The notes under the pieces were generated by a model. The model saw only the letters and a list, made by a program, of their open reading frames with translations. It did not search any database and had not been told where the DNA came from. Below are positions 33,532 through 42,850 of a DNA stretch of 64,000 nucleotides, in pieces (the stretch's first letter is position 1; every line of letters begins with the position of its first letter). The position numbers and the translations under genes were made by a program. The DNA comes from Paenibacillus hamazuiensis (lineage in GTDB: Bacteria > Bacillota > Bacilli > Paenibacillales > NBRC-103111). The stretch covers positions 1,612,001-1,676,000 of the forward strand of contig NZ_JALRMO010000001.1 of assembly GCF_023276405.1 (NCBI RefSeq), written 5' to 3'.

Positions 33532-34086
33532 ATGATCATGCAGCTTTGGCAGTTATTCATCGGATTTTTCCGCGCGACAATGCTTGGATTCGGCGGCGGG
33601 CCGAGTATCATTCCGCTTTACGAGAACGAGGCGGTCAAGACGTACGGCTGGCTGACGACGGAGGAGTTCGGTCAAGCGCTGGCGCTCGGCAATACGCTTC
33701 CGGGGCCGATTGCCACGAAGCTGTCCGCGTTCATCGGCTACCGCGTGGCGGGCTGGCTTGGAGCGGCGGTGGCGGTCAGCGCCGTTGTCATGCCGACGGC
33801 GCTCGTCATGATTGCGCTCGTCGGCATCATGAGCAAGCTGAACGGCAACAGCTATGTCAAAGGCATGGTGCGCGGCGTGCAGCCGGTTATCTTCGTCATG
33901 ATGGCGATGCTGGCGTTCGACTTTGCCAAATACGCCTTTCAGACGGCGCCGCAAGCCGGGAAAATGTCGTTCCTGCCGTTTGCCATCGCATGTGTGTATT
34001 TTATCAGCGTGCAATATCTGAACATAAACGCCGTGTGGGGCATCGTAGGCGCGCTTGCAATCGGAGCCTTTTGTCTGAACGGATAA
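33532..34086 (+). CDS. Single-domain chromate transporter-like membrane protein
   Basis: 184 residues; the ATG at 33532 follows AAAGGAAGG. This is one CHR domain, with the motif GFGGGPSIIPLYENEAVKTYGWLTTEEFGQALALGNTLPGPIATKLSAFIGYRVAGW near the N terminus and about five or six membrane spans. Short CHR proteins usually come as adjacent pairs that together make a full ChrA; no partner follows here. It may act with a copy elsewhere or as a homo-oligomer. No link to the puc operon beyond position is evident. Confidence 0.85.
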   Translation: MIMQLWQLFIGFFRATMLGFGGGPSIIPLYENEAVKTYGWLTTEEFGQALALGNTLPGPIATKLSAFIGYRVAGWLGAAVAVSAVVMPTALVMIALVGIMSKLNGNSYVKGMVRGVQPVIFVMMAMLAFDFAKYAFQTAPQAGKMSFLPFAIACVYFISVQYLNINAVWGIVGALAIGAFCLNG

Positions 34087-34165
34087 AGCACACGGTACAC
34101 CGACACTTCGTACGGCAGAAGCTGCAATGAGCGGATGTTCCGTTCGGAAGCTCCATTTTAGCGCG

Positions 34166-34189
34166 AAAAAGGAGCCCTTCAAGGGCTCC
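34166..34189 (-). terminator. Terminator of the sigma factor operon
   Basis: On the minus strand GGAGCCC-ttga-AGGGCTCC followed by TTTTTCG, 60 bp after the stop at 34249. Confidence 0.8.
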
Positions 34190-34248
34190 GCACTATGAGG
34201 GAGAAAGTTACCATCTGACGAGCAGACGGCCGGGCTCCGCGGATATTG

Positions 34249-35721
34249 TCAAGCGCCCTGCAGGACGCCGAGCATCTTCTCCAAAGCTTCGACGCCGCGC
34301 TCCTCGGCCGCCTTGGCCCGCTCGAGCACAGAGATCGTATACTCGGCGTTGGCCGGTATGTTCGGATTGCCGCCCTGCGGGAACGGGTACAGCGGCGGCA
34401 GCTTGACCAGCTCGTCAAACACGGCCTGGTAATGCTCCGCAGCGACCCCGGCAAGCCGCGATATTTCCCGTTCCTCCGGCAAATCGCCGTTCCACTTAAG
34501 CGGCAAATCGCGCAAAAATTTGACGGCGTGCGCCCGCGCATCACAGACAAGAGCTGCGTTGTAGGAGTTGCCGAACATATCGACGGTACCACGGCGGAAT
34601 GCTTCAATCCATGCGTCATAACCGGCGATCCCGTTTTGGTACGGCGGCTCGGGATGGCGGTGGTAGCGGACGCGGGCATGCTCCGTTATCATCTTCAAGG
34701 CGCCGGTCAGCGTCGTTTGTTTATCAACTTCAAAAAACTCATCCAACGTCAATACGAACAGCTCCCCGACTTGTCCGCGTCCCAGCTTCTGATAGGGGAT
34801 CGTGCCTTCCTTGCTGACATCCTTGGCGTGAAATTCCGCCTTTTCATCGTCATATCCGAAAATAACACCGAATTCAGGGACAAACAAATCCCAGGCAAAC
34901 GCGGGAATTCCCCGATCCAGGCTGGTCTGCACCTTGGAAATTGCTTTTTCCAGCAGCTCCGGCGTCGGAGGCGTAAAATTCGGCTCTCCCAAATACGAAG
35001 AGCGTATGCCCAAATTGAGCAGCCCTTCCGAAAGAACCGGGCCCCAGTCCCAAGCCGTCGGGCCCGCAACATCGACGTTGTCCTCGCGAATATTGATCCG
35101 GAACGCGTGTCCGGTATAACCCATCACATCGTTCAGCGACAGCTCGCGTTTTTCCGAAAATTTGATCGCTTCCCGGAGCGCCTGCGCCGCCGTCGTCCAC
35201 GTATTTTGATACATGCCGCAGTGAGGCGGCTTTTTGTACGTAACCGGCACCCACACTTCCATGACGGAATCCTCATGAGCCGGCCCCAGGAACCTCTCGT
35301 CATAAACCTCCATGTCGTAACAGCCGGGGGCGTACATCGATTTGGGAAACCATTCCTTATATATTTTACCGAAAAATTCGCTTATATCGTCCATTTTTCC
35401 TCGATGCGTAAACACCGCATACGTTCCCGCTTCGGCGACATACGACTGCATTCCTTCGGGCAGCTCCGCCCCTTCGGCCAGATCGACTCCGGCCAAATAA
35501 TCGAAATGATCGGTCTCGGGATTGAAATCCTTTTTGCCTGCAGGATAGATCTCGACCCCGAACGTCCGCCTGCTGGCGGCCTGCTTCACTTCATTTCTTC
35601 GCGATTCCCATTTACCGTACAAATCCCGGATCAGCCCGAACTCTCTGTTTTCCTGCAAATTGACCGGCCTCTTAAGACCTCCGATCACCATTTGTTCCTT
35701 GCGCACCAACATCGGCTGCAT
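34249..35721 (-). CDS. GyrI-like effector-binding domain fused to a BtrH-like region
   Basis: 490 residues. GAGGAG at 35733-35728 suits the ATG at 35721. Residues 1-165 resemble a GyrI-like / effector-binding domain (RRTFGVEIYPAGKKDFNPETDHFDYLAGVDLAEGAELPEG ... YAVFTHRGKMDDISEFFGKIYKEWFP ... YDMEVYDERF), the ligand pocket of AraC and MerR regulators, here without DNA-binding domain. The rest (about 190-490) resembles a butirosin BtrH-like or C39-peptidase-like fold, with a Cys at the start (PPHCGMYQN), GHAFRINI, and WDWG. It follows the ECF sigma gene by about 20 bp. The domain assignment is tentative and the function is unknown; a stress-linked small-molecule sensor or a modification enzyme is possible. 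Confidence 0.5.
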   Translation of the reverse strand: MQPMLVRKEQMVIGGLKRPVNLQENREFGLIRDLYGKWESRRNEVKQAASRRTFGVEIYPAGKKDFNPETDHFDYLAGVDLAEGAELPEGMQSYVAEAGTYAVFTHRGKMDDISEFFGKIYKEWFPKSMYAPGCYDMEVYDERFLGPAHEDSVMEVWVPVTYKKPPHCGMYQNTWTTAAQALREAIKFSEKRELSLNDVMGYTGHAFRINIREDNVDVAGPTAWDWGPVLSEGLLNLGIRSSYLGEPNFTPPTPELLEKAISKVQTSLDRGIPAFAWDLFVPEFGVIFGYDDEKAEFHAKDVSKEGTIPYQKLGRGQVGELFVLTLDEFFEVDKQTTLTGALKMITEHARVRYHRHPEPPYQNGIAGYDAWIEAFRRGTVDMFGNSYNAALVCDARAHAVKFLRDLPLKWNGDLPEEREISRLAGVAAEHYQAVFDELVKLPPLYPFPQGGNPNIPANAEYTISVLERAKAAEERGVEALEKMLGVLQGA

Positions 35722-35740
35722 GTTCATCTTCTCCTCGCCG

Positions 35741-36502
35741 TTATTTAAAATGAATGATGGAGGGATCGAGAATTTTCTTGACCGGAAGTCCGAGCGCCCT
35801 GCGCTGCTGCACGTAACCTCTGACAAAGATGCGCATCCGCTCGTTTTGCAGTTTGACCTTGCTCCTCGAAAGACTGGTATACACGTAAGCCGGCGTCGTC
35901 TGAAAACATTCCGCGATTTCCTTCGGCGAAAGCTCGTTGAAAAAATGTGCCTCGAAGATGTCGCGTTCTTTACGGTTCAGGCATTTGATCAGTTCGCCGA
36001 TCATATCGAGAAACTCCTTGCGCACCAGTTCTTCGGACAGGTCCTCCGCCAGCGCGCACCTCCGTTCGGAACGCTGACGCAGATGGAACAGGACGCGGTC
36101 CACGCTGTCCCAATAACCCGAGCCGGGTTCGTCCGCTTTGGCGCGAAGTCCGGTTAAAGGCATCTCCTTGCGGTACAATCCGCCACGGCGAATTTTCATC
36201 CAGGCCTGCGTGCGCACGATGCGGTGAAACCACGGAAGAAACCGGCTGCCGTCCGCGAGGGTGCCGAGATGAAGAAAAGCGCGGACCAGGGCTTCCTGCA
36301 CGATATCTTCGGCCAGATGGTCGTCCCTCGTGAGCGAACGGGCGATGCTGCAAGCTTTGATCCGGTGGCGCCTGACCAGCTCGTAAAATGCCGCATGATC
36401 CCCTTCGCGCGCTTTGGCGACGAGAGTGCAATCGTCCTCCGCAGGTTCTTCAATCGTATCCTCTTGATCCGCGTGCCCTTCCGGGGCTGCAATCAGCTTC
36501 AT
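35741..36502 (-). CDS. ECF-type RNA polymerase sigma factor
   Basis: 253 residues from the second ATG (36502), which follows GGAGG by seven bases; the first ATG is too close. Region 2 is clear: VAKAREGDHAAFYELVRRHRIKACSIARSLTRDDHLAEDIVQEALVRAFLHLGTL...FLPWFHRIVRTQAWMKIRR. Region 4: LNRKERDIFEAHFFNELSPKEIAECFQTTPAYVYTSLSRSKVKL. An extra N-terminal stretch is acidic, and a C-terminal tail of about 35 residues (YVQQRRALGLPVKKILDPSIIHFK) follows region 4. No anti-sigma gene is adjacent; the neighbour is the GyrI/BtrH fusion. Confidence 0.9.
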   Translation of the reverse strand: MKLIAAPEGHADQEDTIEEPAEDDCTLVAKAREGDHAAFYELVRRHRIKACSIARSLTRDDHLAEDIVQEALVRAFLHLGTLADGSRFLPWFHRIVRTQAWMKIRRGGLYRKEMPLTGLRAKADEPGSGYWDSVDRVLFHLRQRSERRCALAEDLSEELVRKEFLDMIGELIKCLNRKERDIFEAHFFNELSPKEIAECFQTTPAYVYTSLSRSKVKLQNERMRIFVRGYVQQRRALGLPVKKILDPSIIHFK

Positions 36503-36865
36503 GGTCATTCCTCCGATCCCAACCTCATAGATGCCAACCGAGATCCCGATCTATCAAAAACGAGAAAATTTTTATGAGATCCGATCCTTGCGATAGTATT
36601 AATGCCATTGTAACGCAGGAATGCATATTTTTCTATTAAATGCCAAATTGGAACGGGTAATCGTCAGGGCTGTTTTATTAAAATTTATATTTGTAAAATT
36701 TGCGCAAGACTGCTTTTTTTTAATCGTTAAATCGGTTACAATCAAAATGCCATTATTCGACAATATACGATATATAAATTGTCGTTTTATGTCGTATTAT
36801 TGTGTTTCGTGGAATAAAATAGGGCGGCGTTAAACGACAACATGAAAAAGAGGGAGTGTTTCGCT
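36503..36865. other. AT-rich intergenic region with an inverted repeat
   Basis: The 360-bp gap between the divergent sigma factor and chemotaxis receptor genes is strikingly AT-rich compared with its neighbours. CGACAAT (36758-36764) faces ATTGTCG (36778-36784), a 7-bp perfect inverted repeat about 80 bp before the receptor start. TAAA...GCCATTAT near 36730 loosely resembles a sigma-D promoter but its spacing is 17. No gene is seen. Confidence 0.5.
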
Positions 36866-38437
36866 ATGAAAATCTCAACTCTGCTGAAGTACATTGGAGT
36901 TGCATTCGGACTTTTGTCCGTTTGCCTGCTCGTGTCCGTCATGCTTCTGCGGGCAAATTATTATTCGGTCCGGGATGCGGTAAACCGCCAGGCCGAATTC
37001 AAGAAGCTCGGCATCGATTTGGCGGACGCATCGGATTATTTAACCAACGAAGCGAGACAATACGTACAATTCGGCGACAAAGCCCACTTCAACAATTATT
37101 GGCGCGAGGTCAACGATACAAAAACGAGGGACAGAGTCGTTGCCAGGCTCAAAGAGCTGAATGCCCCGCAAGACGAGCTCGATCTCATTCAGGAAGCCAA
37201 AAACAAATCCGACGCATTGGTCAAAACGGAAGACGCCGCCATGAAGGCGGTTGAACAAGGAGATTTTAATACCGCCCGCAAGCTGATGTTCGATGACCGG
37301 TACGAAGCGAATAAGGCGATCATTATGGAGCCGATCAAAAAGTTCCAGGATAAAATGAACACCCGCGCTCAGAATGAAACCGAAGCGGCCGAAGATAACA
37401 TGTTTTTTTACCTTTACGCCGTGATTATCATCATTGTTATCGTTGCGGCGTCCATGATCTGCTCCGTCATTTTGCTCGCGCGCAGACTTAAACCGCTGAA
37501 GCAAGTGGCGGTTAAGCTGGAAGAGCTGTCGGGCAACAAAGGCGACTTGACCGCTCGCTTGCCCGAAGCGGGACAAGACGAAATCGGGCAGCTCAGCCGC
37601 TCGTTTAATACGATGCTGGGCAACTACCAGCTGTTCATGCGGCAAATATTCGATTCTGCGCAGCAGTTGGCGGCGGCCTCCCATCAAATATCCGCATCGA
37701 CGGAAGAAATCGCCGGGGGGAGCCAAAGCCAAGCAATGGCATCCCAAAACTTGACGGAGTTGTTTAAGGAATTGTCCGCAGGTATGAACTCGGTTGCGAG
37801 AAATACCGAATCCGCTTCCGAGCTGTCGGATAAGACTGCAAAATTGTCTTCGGACGGGAACCAGATCGTTACTTCTTCCATGGACGCCATGAGCCAACTC
37901 AACCAACAGCTCTCCGAAATCGTTCAACATTCGGACACTGTCGGTAAAATCATTGAAGTTATCGACGATATAGCGGATCAGACCAATCTGCTTGCGCTTA
38001 ATGCGGCAATCGAAGCGGCGCGAGCAGGAGATCAGGGACGAGGCTTCGCGGTCGTCGCCGACGAAGTGAGGAAGCTTGCCGAACGAAGCGGCGAAGCGAC
38101 GAAGGAAATCACGCAAATCATTAAAATGATGCAGGAAAGCATGAAAAAGAGTGCGGCAGTGGCGAATGAATCTTATGCAAATTCGCAAAAAAGCGGCGAG
38201 GCATTCAGCGGAATTCTTTCGATGGTGAGCGAGGTTGCCTCCAGAATGACGGAAATCGCGGCTGCGGTTGAACAGCAATCTGCACAGTCGACGGAAATCC
38301 TTATTACTGTCGAAACGATAGCCGCCAGCAACGAAGAGTCGGCGGCAGCCGCTCAGGAAGCGGCCGCTTCCACCCAGACGCTTGTCGGTCTGGCGAACCA
38401 TTTGAACAAATCCGTATCGGCTTTTAATCTGGGGTAA
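36866..38437 (+). CDS. Methyl-accepting chemotaxis protein
   Basis: 523 residues. AGGGAG at 36851-36856 selects the ATG at 36866 over the ATG at 36842. Order: N-terminal membrane helix (about 5-30), a helical extracellular sensor (about 30-180), a second helix (about 183-210), HAMP ([16 protein letters not shown]...[14 protein letters not shown]), then the signalling domain with the conserved hairpin tip [47 protein letters not shown]. The sensor resembles a four-helix bundle. Ligand unknown. Confidence 0.93.
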   Translation: MKISTLLKYIGVAFGLLSVCLLVSVMLLRANYYSVRDAVNRQAEFKKLGIDLADASDYLTNEARQYVQFGDKAHFNNYWREVNDTKTRDRVVARLKELNAPQDELDLIQEAKNKSDALVKTEDAAMKAVEQGDFNTARKLMFDDRYEANKAIIMEPIKKFQDKMNTRAQNETEAAEDNMFFYLYAVIIIIVIVAASMICSVILLARRLKPLKQVAVKLEELSGNKGDLTARLPEAGQDEIGQLSRSFNTMLGNYQLFMRQIFDSAQQLAAASHQISASTEEIAGGSQSQAMASQNLTELFKELSAGMNSVARNTESASELSDKTAKLSSDGNQIVTSSMDAMSQLNQQLSEIVQHSDTVGKIIEVIDDIADQTNLLALNAAIEAARAGDQGRGFAVVADEVRKLAERSGEATKEITQIIKMMQESMKKSAAVANESYANSQKSGEAFSGILSMVSEVASRMTEIAAAVEQQSAQSTEILITVETIAASNEESAAAAQEAAASTQTLVGLANHLNKSVSAFNLG

Positions 38438-38492
38438 CGCTGGAGTTCCAACGAGAGCGAGGAGGTTGCCGCCGTACATAGAGCGGGTTGAC

Positions 38493-38514
38493 AGGCGGAC
38501 TTTTGTCCGCCTGA
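38493..38514 (+). terminator. Hairpin after the chemotaxis receptor
   Basis: CAGGCGGAC-tttt-GTCCGCCTG, a 9-bp perfect stem but without a T run, so termination is uncertain. Confidence 0.45.
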
Positions 38515-38546
38515 ACTCGTTTACCATATCCTAATAAAAAATAGTG

Positions 38547-38601
38547 TTGAAGCTTCCTTCTATTAGCGGTATTATAAATTGGTGAGGTTAAGCGCTTAAC
38601 C
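38547..38601 (+). promoter_or_regulatory. Promoter and palindromic operator of the aldolase operon
   Basis: TTGAAG (38547-38552), a 17-bp spacer and TATTAT (38570-38575). A perfect 16-bp palindrome, GGTTAAGCGCTTAACC (38586-38601), begins about ten bases after the -10, where a bound protein would block transcription. Its AAGCGCTT centre is of LacI/GalR (cre-like) type. Confidence 0.7.
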
Positions 38602-38655
38602 CTTGGCTCGCTTTTAATGCCGAGATTTCAATCCGCACGAGGGAGGACGAACGTT

Positions 38656-39519
38656 TTGGCACTCGTATCGATGAAAGAAATGCTGCTTCAAGCATTACAA
38701 GGCGGTTATGCCGTCGGGCAATTCAACTTGAACAATCTCGAATTTACACAGGCTATCCTGCAAGCGGCGCAGGAAGAGAAAAGTCCTGTCATCCTCGGGG
38801 TCAGCGAAGCATACATCCCGTACATGGGCGGACTGCCCTGCATCGCGGGAATGGTTAAATCGCTGATCGATTATTACGAAATCACGGTGCCTGTGGCGCT
38901 TCATCTGGATCACGGCTCGTCGTTCGACGTTTGCGTCAAAGCGATTCATGCAGGTTTTACTTCCGTTATGATGGACGCATCCCATCATCCGCTGGAGGAA
39001 AACATGGAGCTGACGAAACGCGTCACCGACATCGCGCATGTGCTTGGCGTATCGGTCGAGGCGGAGCTTGGACGCATCACCGGCCGCGAGGACGACATCG
39101 TCGTGGACGAAGCGGAGGCGATGTACGCCATTCCCGAAGAATGCGCGCGCATGGTGAAGGAAACCGGCATCGATTGCCTGGCGCCGGCGCTCGGCTCCGT
39201 GCACGGTCCGTACCGCGGCCAGCCGAAGCTCGGATTCGCGCATATGGAGAAAATCCGCGATCTGACCGGTGTGCCGCTCGTTCTGCATGGCGGCAGCGGA
39301 CTGCCGGACGACGAGATCAAGCAGGCGATTTCGCTCGGCACCTGCAAAATCAACGTCAACACCGACAACCAGATGGCGATGACTGCAACGATTCGCAGGC
39401 TGATGGCCGAAAAACCGGAGATGTACGATGTGCGCCACTATTTGGGACCCGGCCGCGATGCGGTGAAAGCGTCCGTGAAAGCGAAAATCGGCCTGTTCGG
39501 CTGCGCCGGCAAGGCGTAA
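38656..39519 (+). CDS. Class II fructose-bisphosphate aldolase family protein
   Basis: 287 residues from the TTG at 38656 after GGGAGGA, which gives the normal aldolase length. Zn and active-site motifs: [14 protein letters not shown] at the start, [37 protein letters not shown] near residue 80-115, [16 protein letters not shown] near 180-195, [28 protein letters not shown] near 210-235. It cleaves a ketose bisphosphate, either fructose-1,6- or tagatose-1,6-bisphosphate (GatY/KbaY/IolJ group). The stand-alone operon with a LacI-type operator and a phosphodiesterase suggests a dedicated catabolic role and not the central glycolytic enzyme. Confidence 0.9.
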   Translation: MALVSMKEMLLQALQGGYAVGQFNLNNLEFTQAILQAAQEEKSPVILGVSEAYIPYMGGLPCIAGMVKSLIDYYEITVPVALHLDHGSSFDVCVKAIHAGFTSVMMDASHHPLEENMELTKRVTDIAHVLGVSVEAELGRITGREDDIVVDEAEAMYAIPEECARMVKETGIDCLAPALGSVHGPYRGQPKLGFAHMEKIRDLTGVPLVLHGGSGLPDDEIKQAISLGTCKINVNTDNQMAMTATIRRLMAEKPEMYDVRHYLGPGRDAVKASVKAKIGLFGCAGKA

Positions 39520-39556
39520 GCGGATCGGCCCGAATATCGGAAAAGGGAGACCGGAC

Positions 39557-40318
39557 ATGACATTGCCATGGATAACCGCGCATACCGGCTGTATGAATAC
39601 GCCGGATAATTCGCTCGAATCGCTCCGCGCCGGACTTGCGGCGGGAGCCGACATCGTCGAGGTGGACGTCGGCGCGACCAAGGACCTCGTTCCTGTGCTG
39701 CTGCACGATAACAAGATCGTGCTCGAAGCACGCGGAGCTTGCTTGCTCTCCGAGCTCACTTACGAAGAGCTCAAAAACGACCGCATTTACGAACGGCACG
39801 GCGGCGGTTTCCATCCGCTGGTGAGCCTGGCCGACATTTTGCCTATCGTGAAGGAAAGCGGAAAGCGGGTCAACCTGGATCTGAAAGATGATGCCTGCAT
39901 AGGGCCGATGGCGGAACTTGTTCATCAGGCGGGAATGCTGGACCAGGTGTTTTTATCGGGTGCGGAAACAGAGAGAGCGTTATACCTGCAGGAGAACCAC
40001 CCCGAGTTCAACAAGCTGCTGAACGCGACCGGCGAGCTGTTCCAACAAGCCGATTATCCGGACGCCATCCGGAAAACCTGCGAGGACGCGCTCGCCGCAT
40101 CGTGTATCGGCATCAACATTCACTACGGCTTTTGCCGGCCGGAGCTGATGGAGCTTGCGTCTTCGCACGGGCTGCCGATTTATGTATGGACCGTGAACGA
40201 GGAGCAGGAGATGAGACGGATGATCGAGCTTGGCGTCCGATCGATTACGACGCGGAATGTTCCGCTTCTGGCGACTGTGCTCAGCACTTTCAAAAACCGG
40301 CTTGGGGGCATAACTTAA
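39557..40318 (+). CDS. Glycerophosphodiester phosphodiesterase family protein
   Basis: 253 residues, RBS GGGAG. TIM-barrel GDPD features: N-terminal TAHTGCMNTPDNSLESLRAGLAAGADIVEVDVGATKDLVPVLLHDN, with the expected Glu-x-Asp and His-Asp metal residues, and a late GLPIYVWTVNEEQEMRRMIELGVRSITT. The classical HRG is HTG here, so the Arg is missing; the second motif is DNS instead of ENT. It may therefore act on a different phosphodiester, or belong to a subfamily. It follows the aldolase by 37 bp. Confidence 0.82.
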   Translation: MTLPWITAHTGCMNTPDNSLESLRAGLAAGADIVEVDVGATKDLVPVLLHDNKIVLEARGACLLSELTYEELKNDRIYERHGGGFHPLVSLADILPIVKESGKRVNLDLKDDACIGPMAELVHQAGMLDQVFLSGAETERALYLQENHPEFNKLLNATGELFQQADYPDAIRKTCEDALAASCIGINIHYGFCRPELMELASSHGLPIYVWTVNEEQEMRRMIELGVRSITTRNVPLLATVLSTFKNRLGGIT

Positions 40319-40643
40319 ATAATGACGTTCTATCATACCCTAAATTGATCGTGATGAAGCTCCCTGACCGGGGGCTATTTTTTTTGCGACGGAATAACCA
40401 ACATACCGGAGACGGGGCTTAAGTTCTTGGGCGAAACGCCGGCTTCAGCCAAACGGTAAAGAGCAACCGGATGCGAACATTCCGGGTTAGAACAGCGATA
40501 TGGAACTCTCCATGCCAAGATAACGCCTTGAAGCACCCAGATTGTCTTTCTCCGAGATGCAAGACGGAAGGAATACGGCGCTTGCGAGTAGAATAAAAAC
40601 TATGTGAAAAAGACCCTTATAAGGAAAAGAAAGGATTGCGAAT
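40319..40643. other. Intergenic region with terminator of the aldolase operon
   Basis: AGCTCCC-tgacc-GGGGGCT (about 40360-40379) followed by eight T ends the aldolase-phosphodiesterase operon. Nothing else is recognisable in the remaining 260 bp apart from the AAAGGA binding site of the next gene. Confidence 0.75.
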
Positions 40644-42071
40644 ATGATGTCTGTATGGCTGGTGATCGGCAAGCTGCTGCTGGCGGGATTGCTGTTTCGT
40701 GACTACAAAGATGTAGCGAAACGGTGGGCCGGGTACTTTATTCTGTTCGGTATCGGATACGAAGTTCTCGAATTCGTCTTATGGTGGCAGCGGCAGCTCC
40801 AGGTGGAAGGGGCCGGATTTCGGCTGCTGGGCCATTTGTATGATGCCCTGCATTTGTTCGTGGAGACGGGGATAGTTTACGTGCTGATCCCGTGCGGACT
40901 CGTGTTTCATTCCTGGTCCTGGTTCGTCGGAAAACGAAAGGTCGTCATATTAGCGATGTTAACGATTCCGGCGCTCGCCCTGATGATCGAAGCGCTGCTG
41001 CGCGACAGCAGCATCCTGAACGAGGGGGTGCGATTCGTCTATGCGCTCCTGTCGACCGTTATCGCGATCGGCTTGATGGTGTGGGCGACCGTCGTGGAGC
41101 GCAACCGCAAAATGAAGCGGATGATGTTGGTCGGAACGGTGATTCTGTCCGCCAATTTTATCGCGCTGCTGATGGCCAGACACGTAGACCGATTCGCGTG
41201 GGACGACCTCTTGCAAGCCGTTACGATCGCCGCCGTGCTCATTATGGCGTTTCGCAGCAGGGTGCTCGGCTTTCGCCTGCGGTTCGAGAGGGAGGTGTTC
41301 GAGCAGTCCTATAAGGCAGTCACGAGTGGAACAGCTATGATGAATCATGCGATCAAAAACAAGCTGCAGCTCATCGACATGCTGGCTTCCCGCATCGAAA
41401 CCGCGTCCGACAGCAGCAAGCAGACGGTGAAGGACGCCCGGCTGATTCAGGAGGAAATGAATCAGTTGATGGATATGATAGGGCGGATTCAGCATCGGAT
41501 TCGGGAGATTCACCTTGTCGAAGAGCCGGTGTCGATCGGTGAGCTGCTGCGGGCGGCGATGGACGCTAACCGTCCGCTGGCCGAGAAGAAGGGCATTGCA
41601 ATGGAACTGACCGTCGCAAGCGATGTCCTTGTATGGGGGGACCGCGTCCACCTTATGGAAGCGATCGGAAATGTGCTCCATAATGCGCTGGATGCGGTCG
41701 TGCAAGGAAAGGGGAAAGTGGAGGTCACCGCTGCGGCGACAAGGGGCGGGGTCGAGATCGACATTCGCGATAACGGCGCCGGGATTCCGCATGAGCTGCA
41801 GAGCCGCATCTTCGAGCCGTTCTTCTCCAGCAAAGGCCGTTCGGACAGCTTCGGATTGGGGCTAGCCTACGTTTTTGCCGTGATGGAGAAGCATGGCGGA
41901 TCGGTTGCGGTCAAAAGCGAACCCGGCGATGGCGCCGCATTCACGTTGCGATTTCCGGCCCGGCGAATCGTGCGGGGCGCTGCCGCTTCATTTGATGAGC
42001 CCTATCGTAAGGAGAGGAGATCGGATGCAGAATCAACAAGCGTCCATTCGCGTGCTGATTTGCGAGGATAA
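40644..42071 (+). CDS. Membrane sensor histidine kinase
   Basis: 475 residues. Six predicted membrane helices fill the first 205 residues, with no large outer loop. The kinase part follows: H-box FEQSYKAVTSGTAMMNHAIKNKLQLIDMLA (His near residue 235), N-box AIGNVLHNALDAV, G1 DNGAGIPHE, F-box FEPFFSSKGR and G2 SFGLGLAYVFAVMEKHGG. The last 30 residues are poorly ordered and overlap the response regulator start (42025). The multi-helix sensor suggests a membrane-related signal. It may act on the IS-separated RHS gene downstream, which is only positional inference. Confidence 0.9.
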   Translation: MMSVWLVIGKLLLAGLLFRDYKDVAKRWAGYFILFGIGYEVLEFVLWWQRQLQVEGAGFRLLGHLYDALHLFVETGIVYVLIPCGLVFHSWSWFVGKRKVVILAMLTIPALALMIEALLRDSSILNEGVRFVYALLSTVIAIGLMVWATVVERNRKMKRMMLVGTVILSANFIALLMARHVDRFAWDDLLQAVTIAAVLIMAFRSRVLGFRLRFEREVFEQSYKAVTSGTAMMNHAIKNKLQLIDMLASRIETASDSSKQTVKDARLIQEEMNQLMDMIGRIQHRIREIHLVEEPVSIGELLRAAMDANRPLAEKKGIAMELTVASDVLVWGDRVHLMEAIGNVLHNALDAVVQGKGKVEVTAAATRGGVEIDIRDNGAGIPHELQSRIFEPFFSSKGRSDSFGLGLAYVFAVMEKHGGSVAVKSEPGDGAAFTLRFPARRIVRGAAASFDEPYRKERRSDAESTSVHSRADLRG

Positions 42072-42717
42072 CGAGCCGTTCGGCGGTATGCTCGCGGATT
42101 TCCTGCAATCGCACCCGGATCTGGAGATAGTCGGGGTGGTCGGATCCAAGCCGATGTTGATGGAACGTTTGAAGCGATCCGTCATCGATATTCTGATCCT
42201 CGATATGCATTTGCAGGAGAATATTCAGGGAGGACTGGACATTCTCATGGAACTGCGCGAGTTTGCACCGCACGTCCAAACAATCGTCCTGTCCTCGTTC
42301 GACCGGGAGGATCTGATCACCGACGCGTTTACGTTCGGTCAAGCCGTCAACTACATCACGAAGCGCCATTACCGCGATTTGCCGGAAGCGATACGGGAGG
42401 TCCATAGCGGCAGGTCCGGTTTGCACCATTCATCGGCTTCCCGGCTGCTTCGTCATCTCACGGACTCTCGAGAGAAGCGGATTCGGGAGCGCATTACAGA
42501 CGGCCAGCTGCAAATTTTGCGGATGCTGAATCAGGGCATGAAGCGCAAAGAAATTGCGGAAACCCTCTATTACACGGAGCAATCCATCAACAACGAAATA
42601 TGCAAGGTGTCCGCTTTGCTGAAAGGCAGCTTTCCGTATTTGGAGTGGCTGCGTCTGAAGAAGCACAATTTGCCGGAAATTTTGCGTCTGGCCAAGCAGT
42701 TGAATTTAATTCCTTAA
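42025..42717 (+). CDS. Response regulator with LuxR/NarL-type output domain
   Basis: 230 residues from the ATG at 42025 (AAGGAGAGGAG upstream), inside the last 47 bp of the kinase gene. The receiver domain (RVLICEDNEPFGGMLADFLQSHPDLEIVGVVGSKPMLMERLKRSVIDILILDMHLQEN) has the Asp in ILDMHL, then the Ser and Lys positions in VLSSF and YITKRH. A C-terminal HTH follows (DGQLQILRMLNQGMKRKEIAETLYYTEQSINNEICKVSALL). The stop is three bases before the palindromic terminator broken by the IS. Confidence 0.9.
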   Translation: MQNQQASIRVLICEDNEPFGGMLADFLQSHPDLEIVGVVGSKPMLMERLKRSVIDILILDMHLQENIQGGLDILMELREFAPHVQTIVLSSFDREDLITDAFTFGQAVNYITKRHYRDLPEAIREVHSGRSGLHHSSASRLLRHLTDSREKRIRERITDGQLQILRMLNQGMKRKEIAETLYYTEQSINNEICKVSALLKGSFPYLEWLRLKKHNLPEILRLAKQLNLIP

Positions 42718-42719
42718 AA

Positions 42720-42745
42720 AATATACTCAATTTTTTGAGTATATT
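42720..42745 (+). repeat. Left copy of the 26-bp palindromic target duplication
   Basis: AATATACTCAA-tttt-TTGAGTATATT, identical to 44292-44317. It starts three bases after the response regulator stop and is itself the left half of what was that gene's terminator. Confidence 0.9.
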
Positions 42746-42850
42746 CAGCCTGTTGAAAAACCCAACAGGCTACTTTTTCGTTCAATATCTTTAACAAATT
42801 ACCGCGTTAATATGTTATAATGTAAATATACTCTTAAGGCGGTGGATCCT

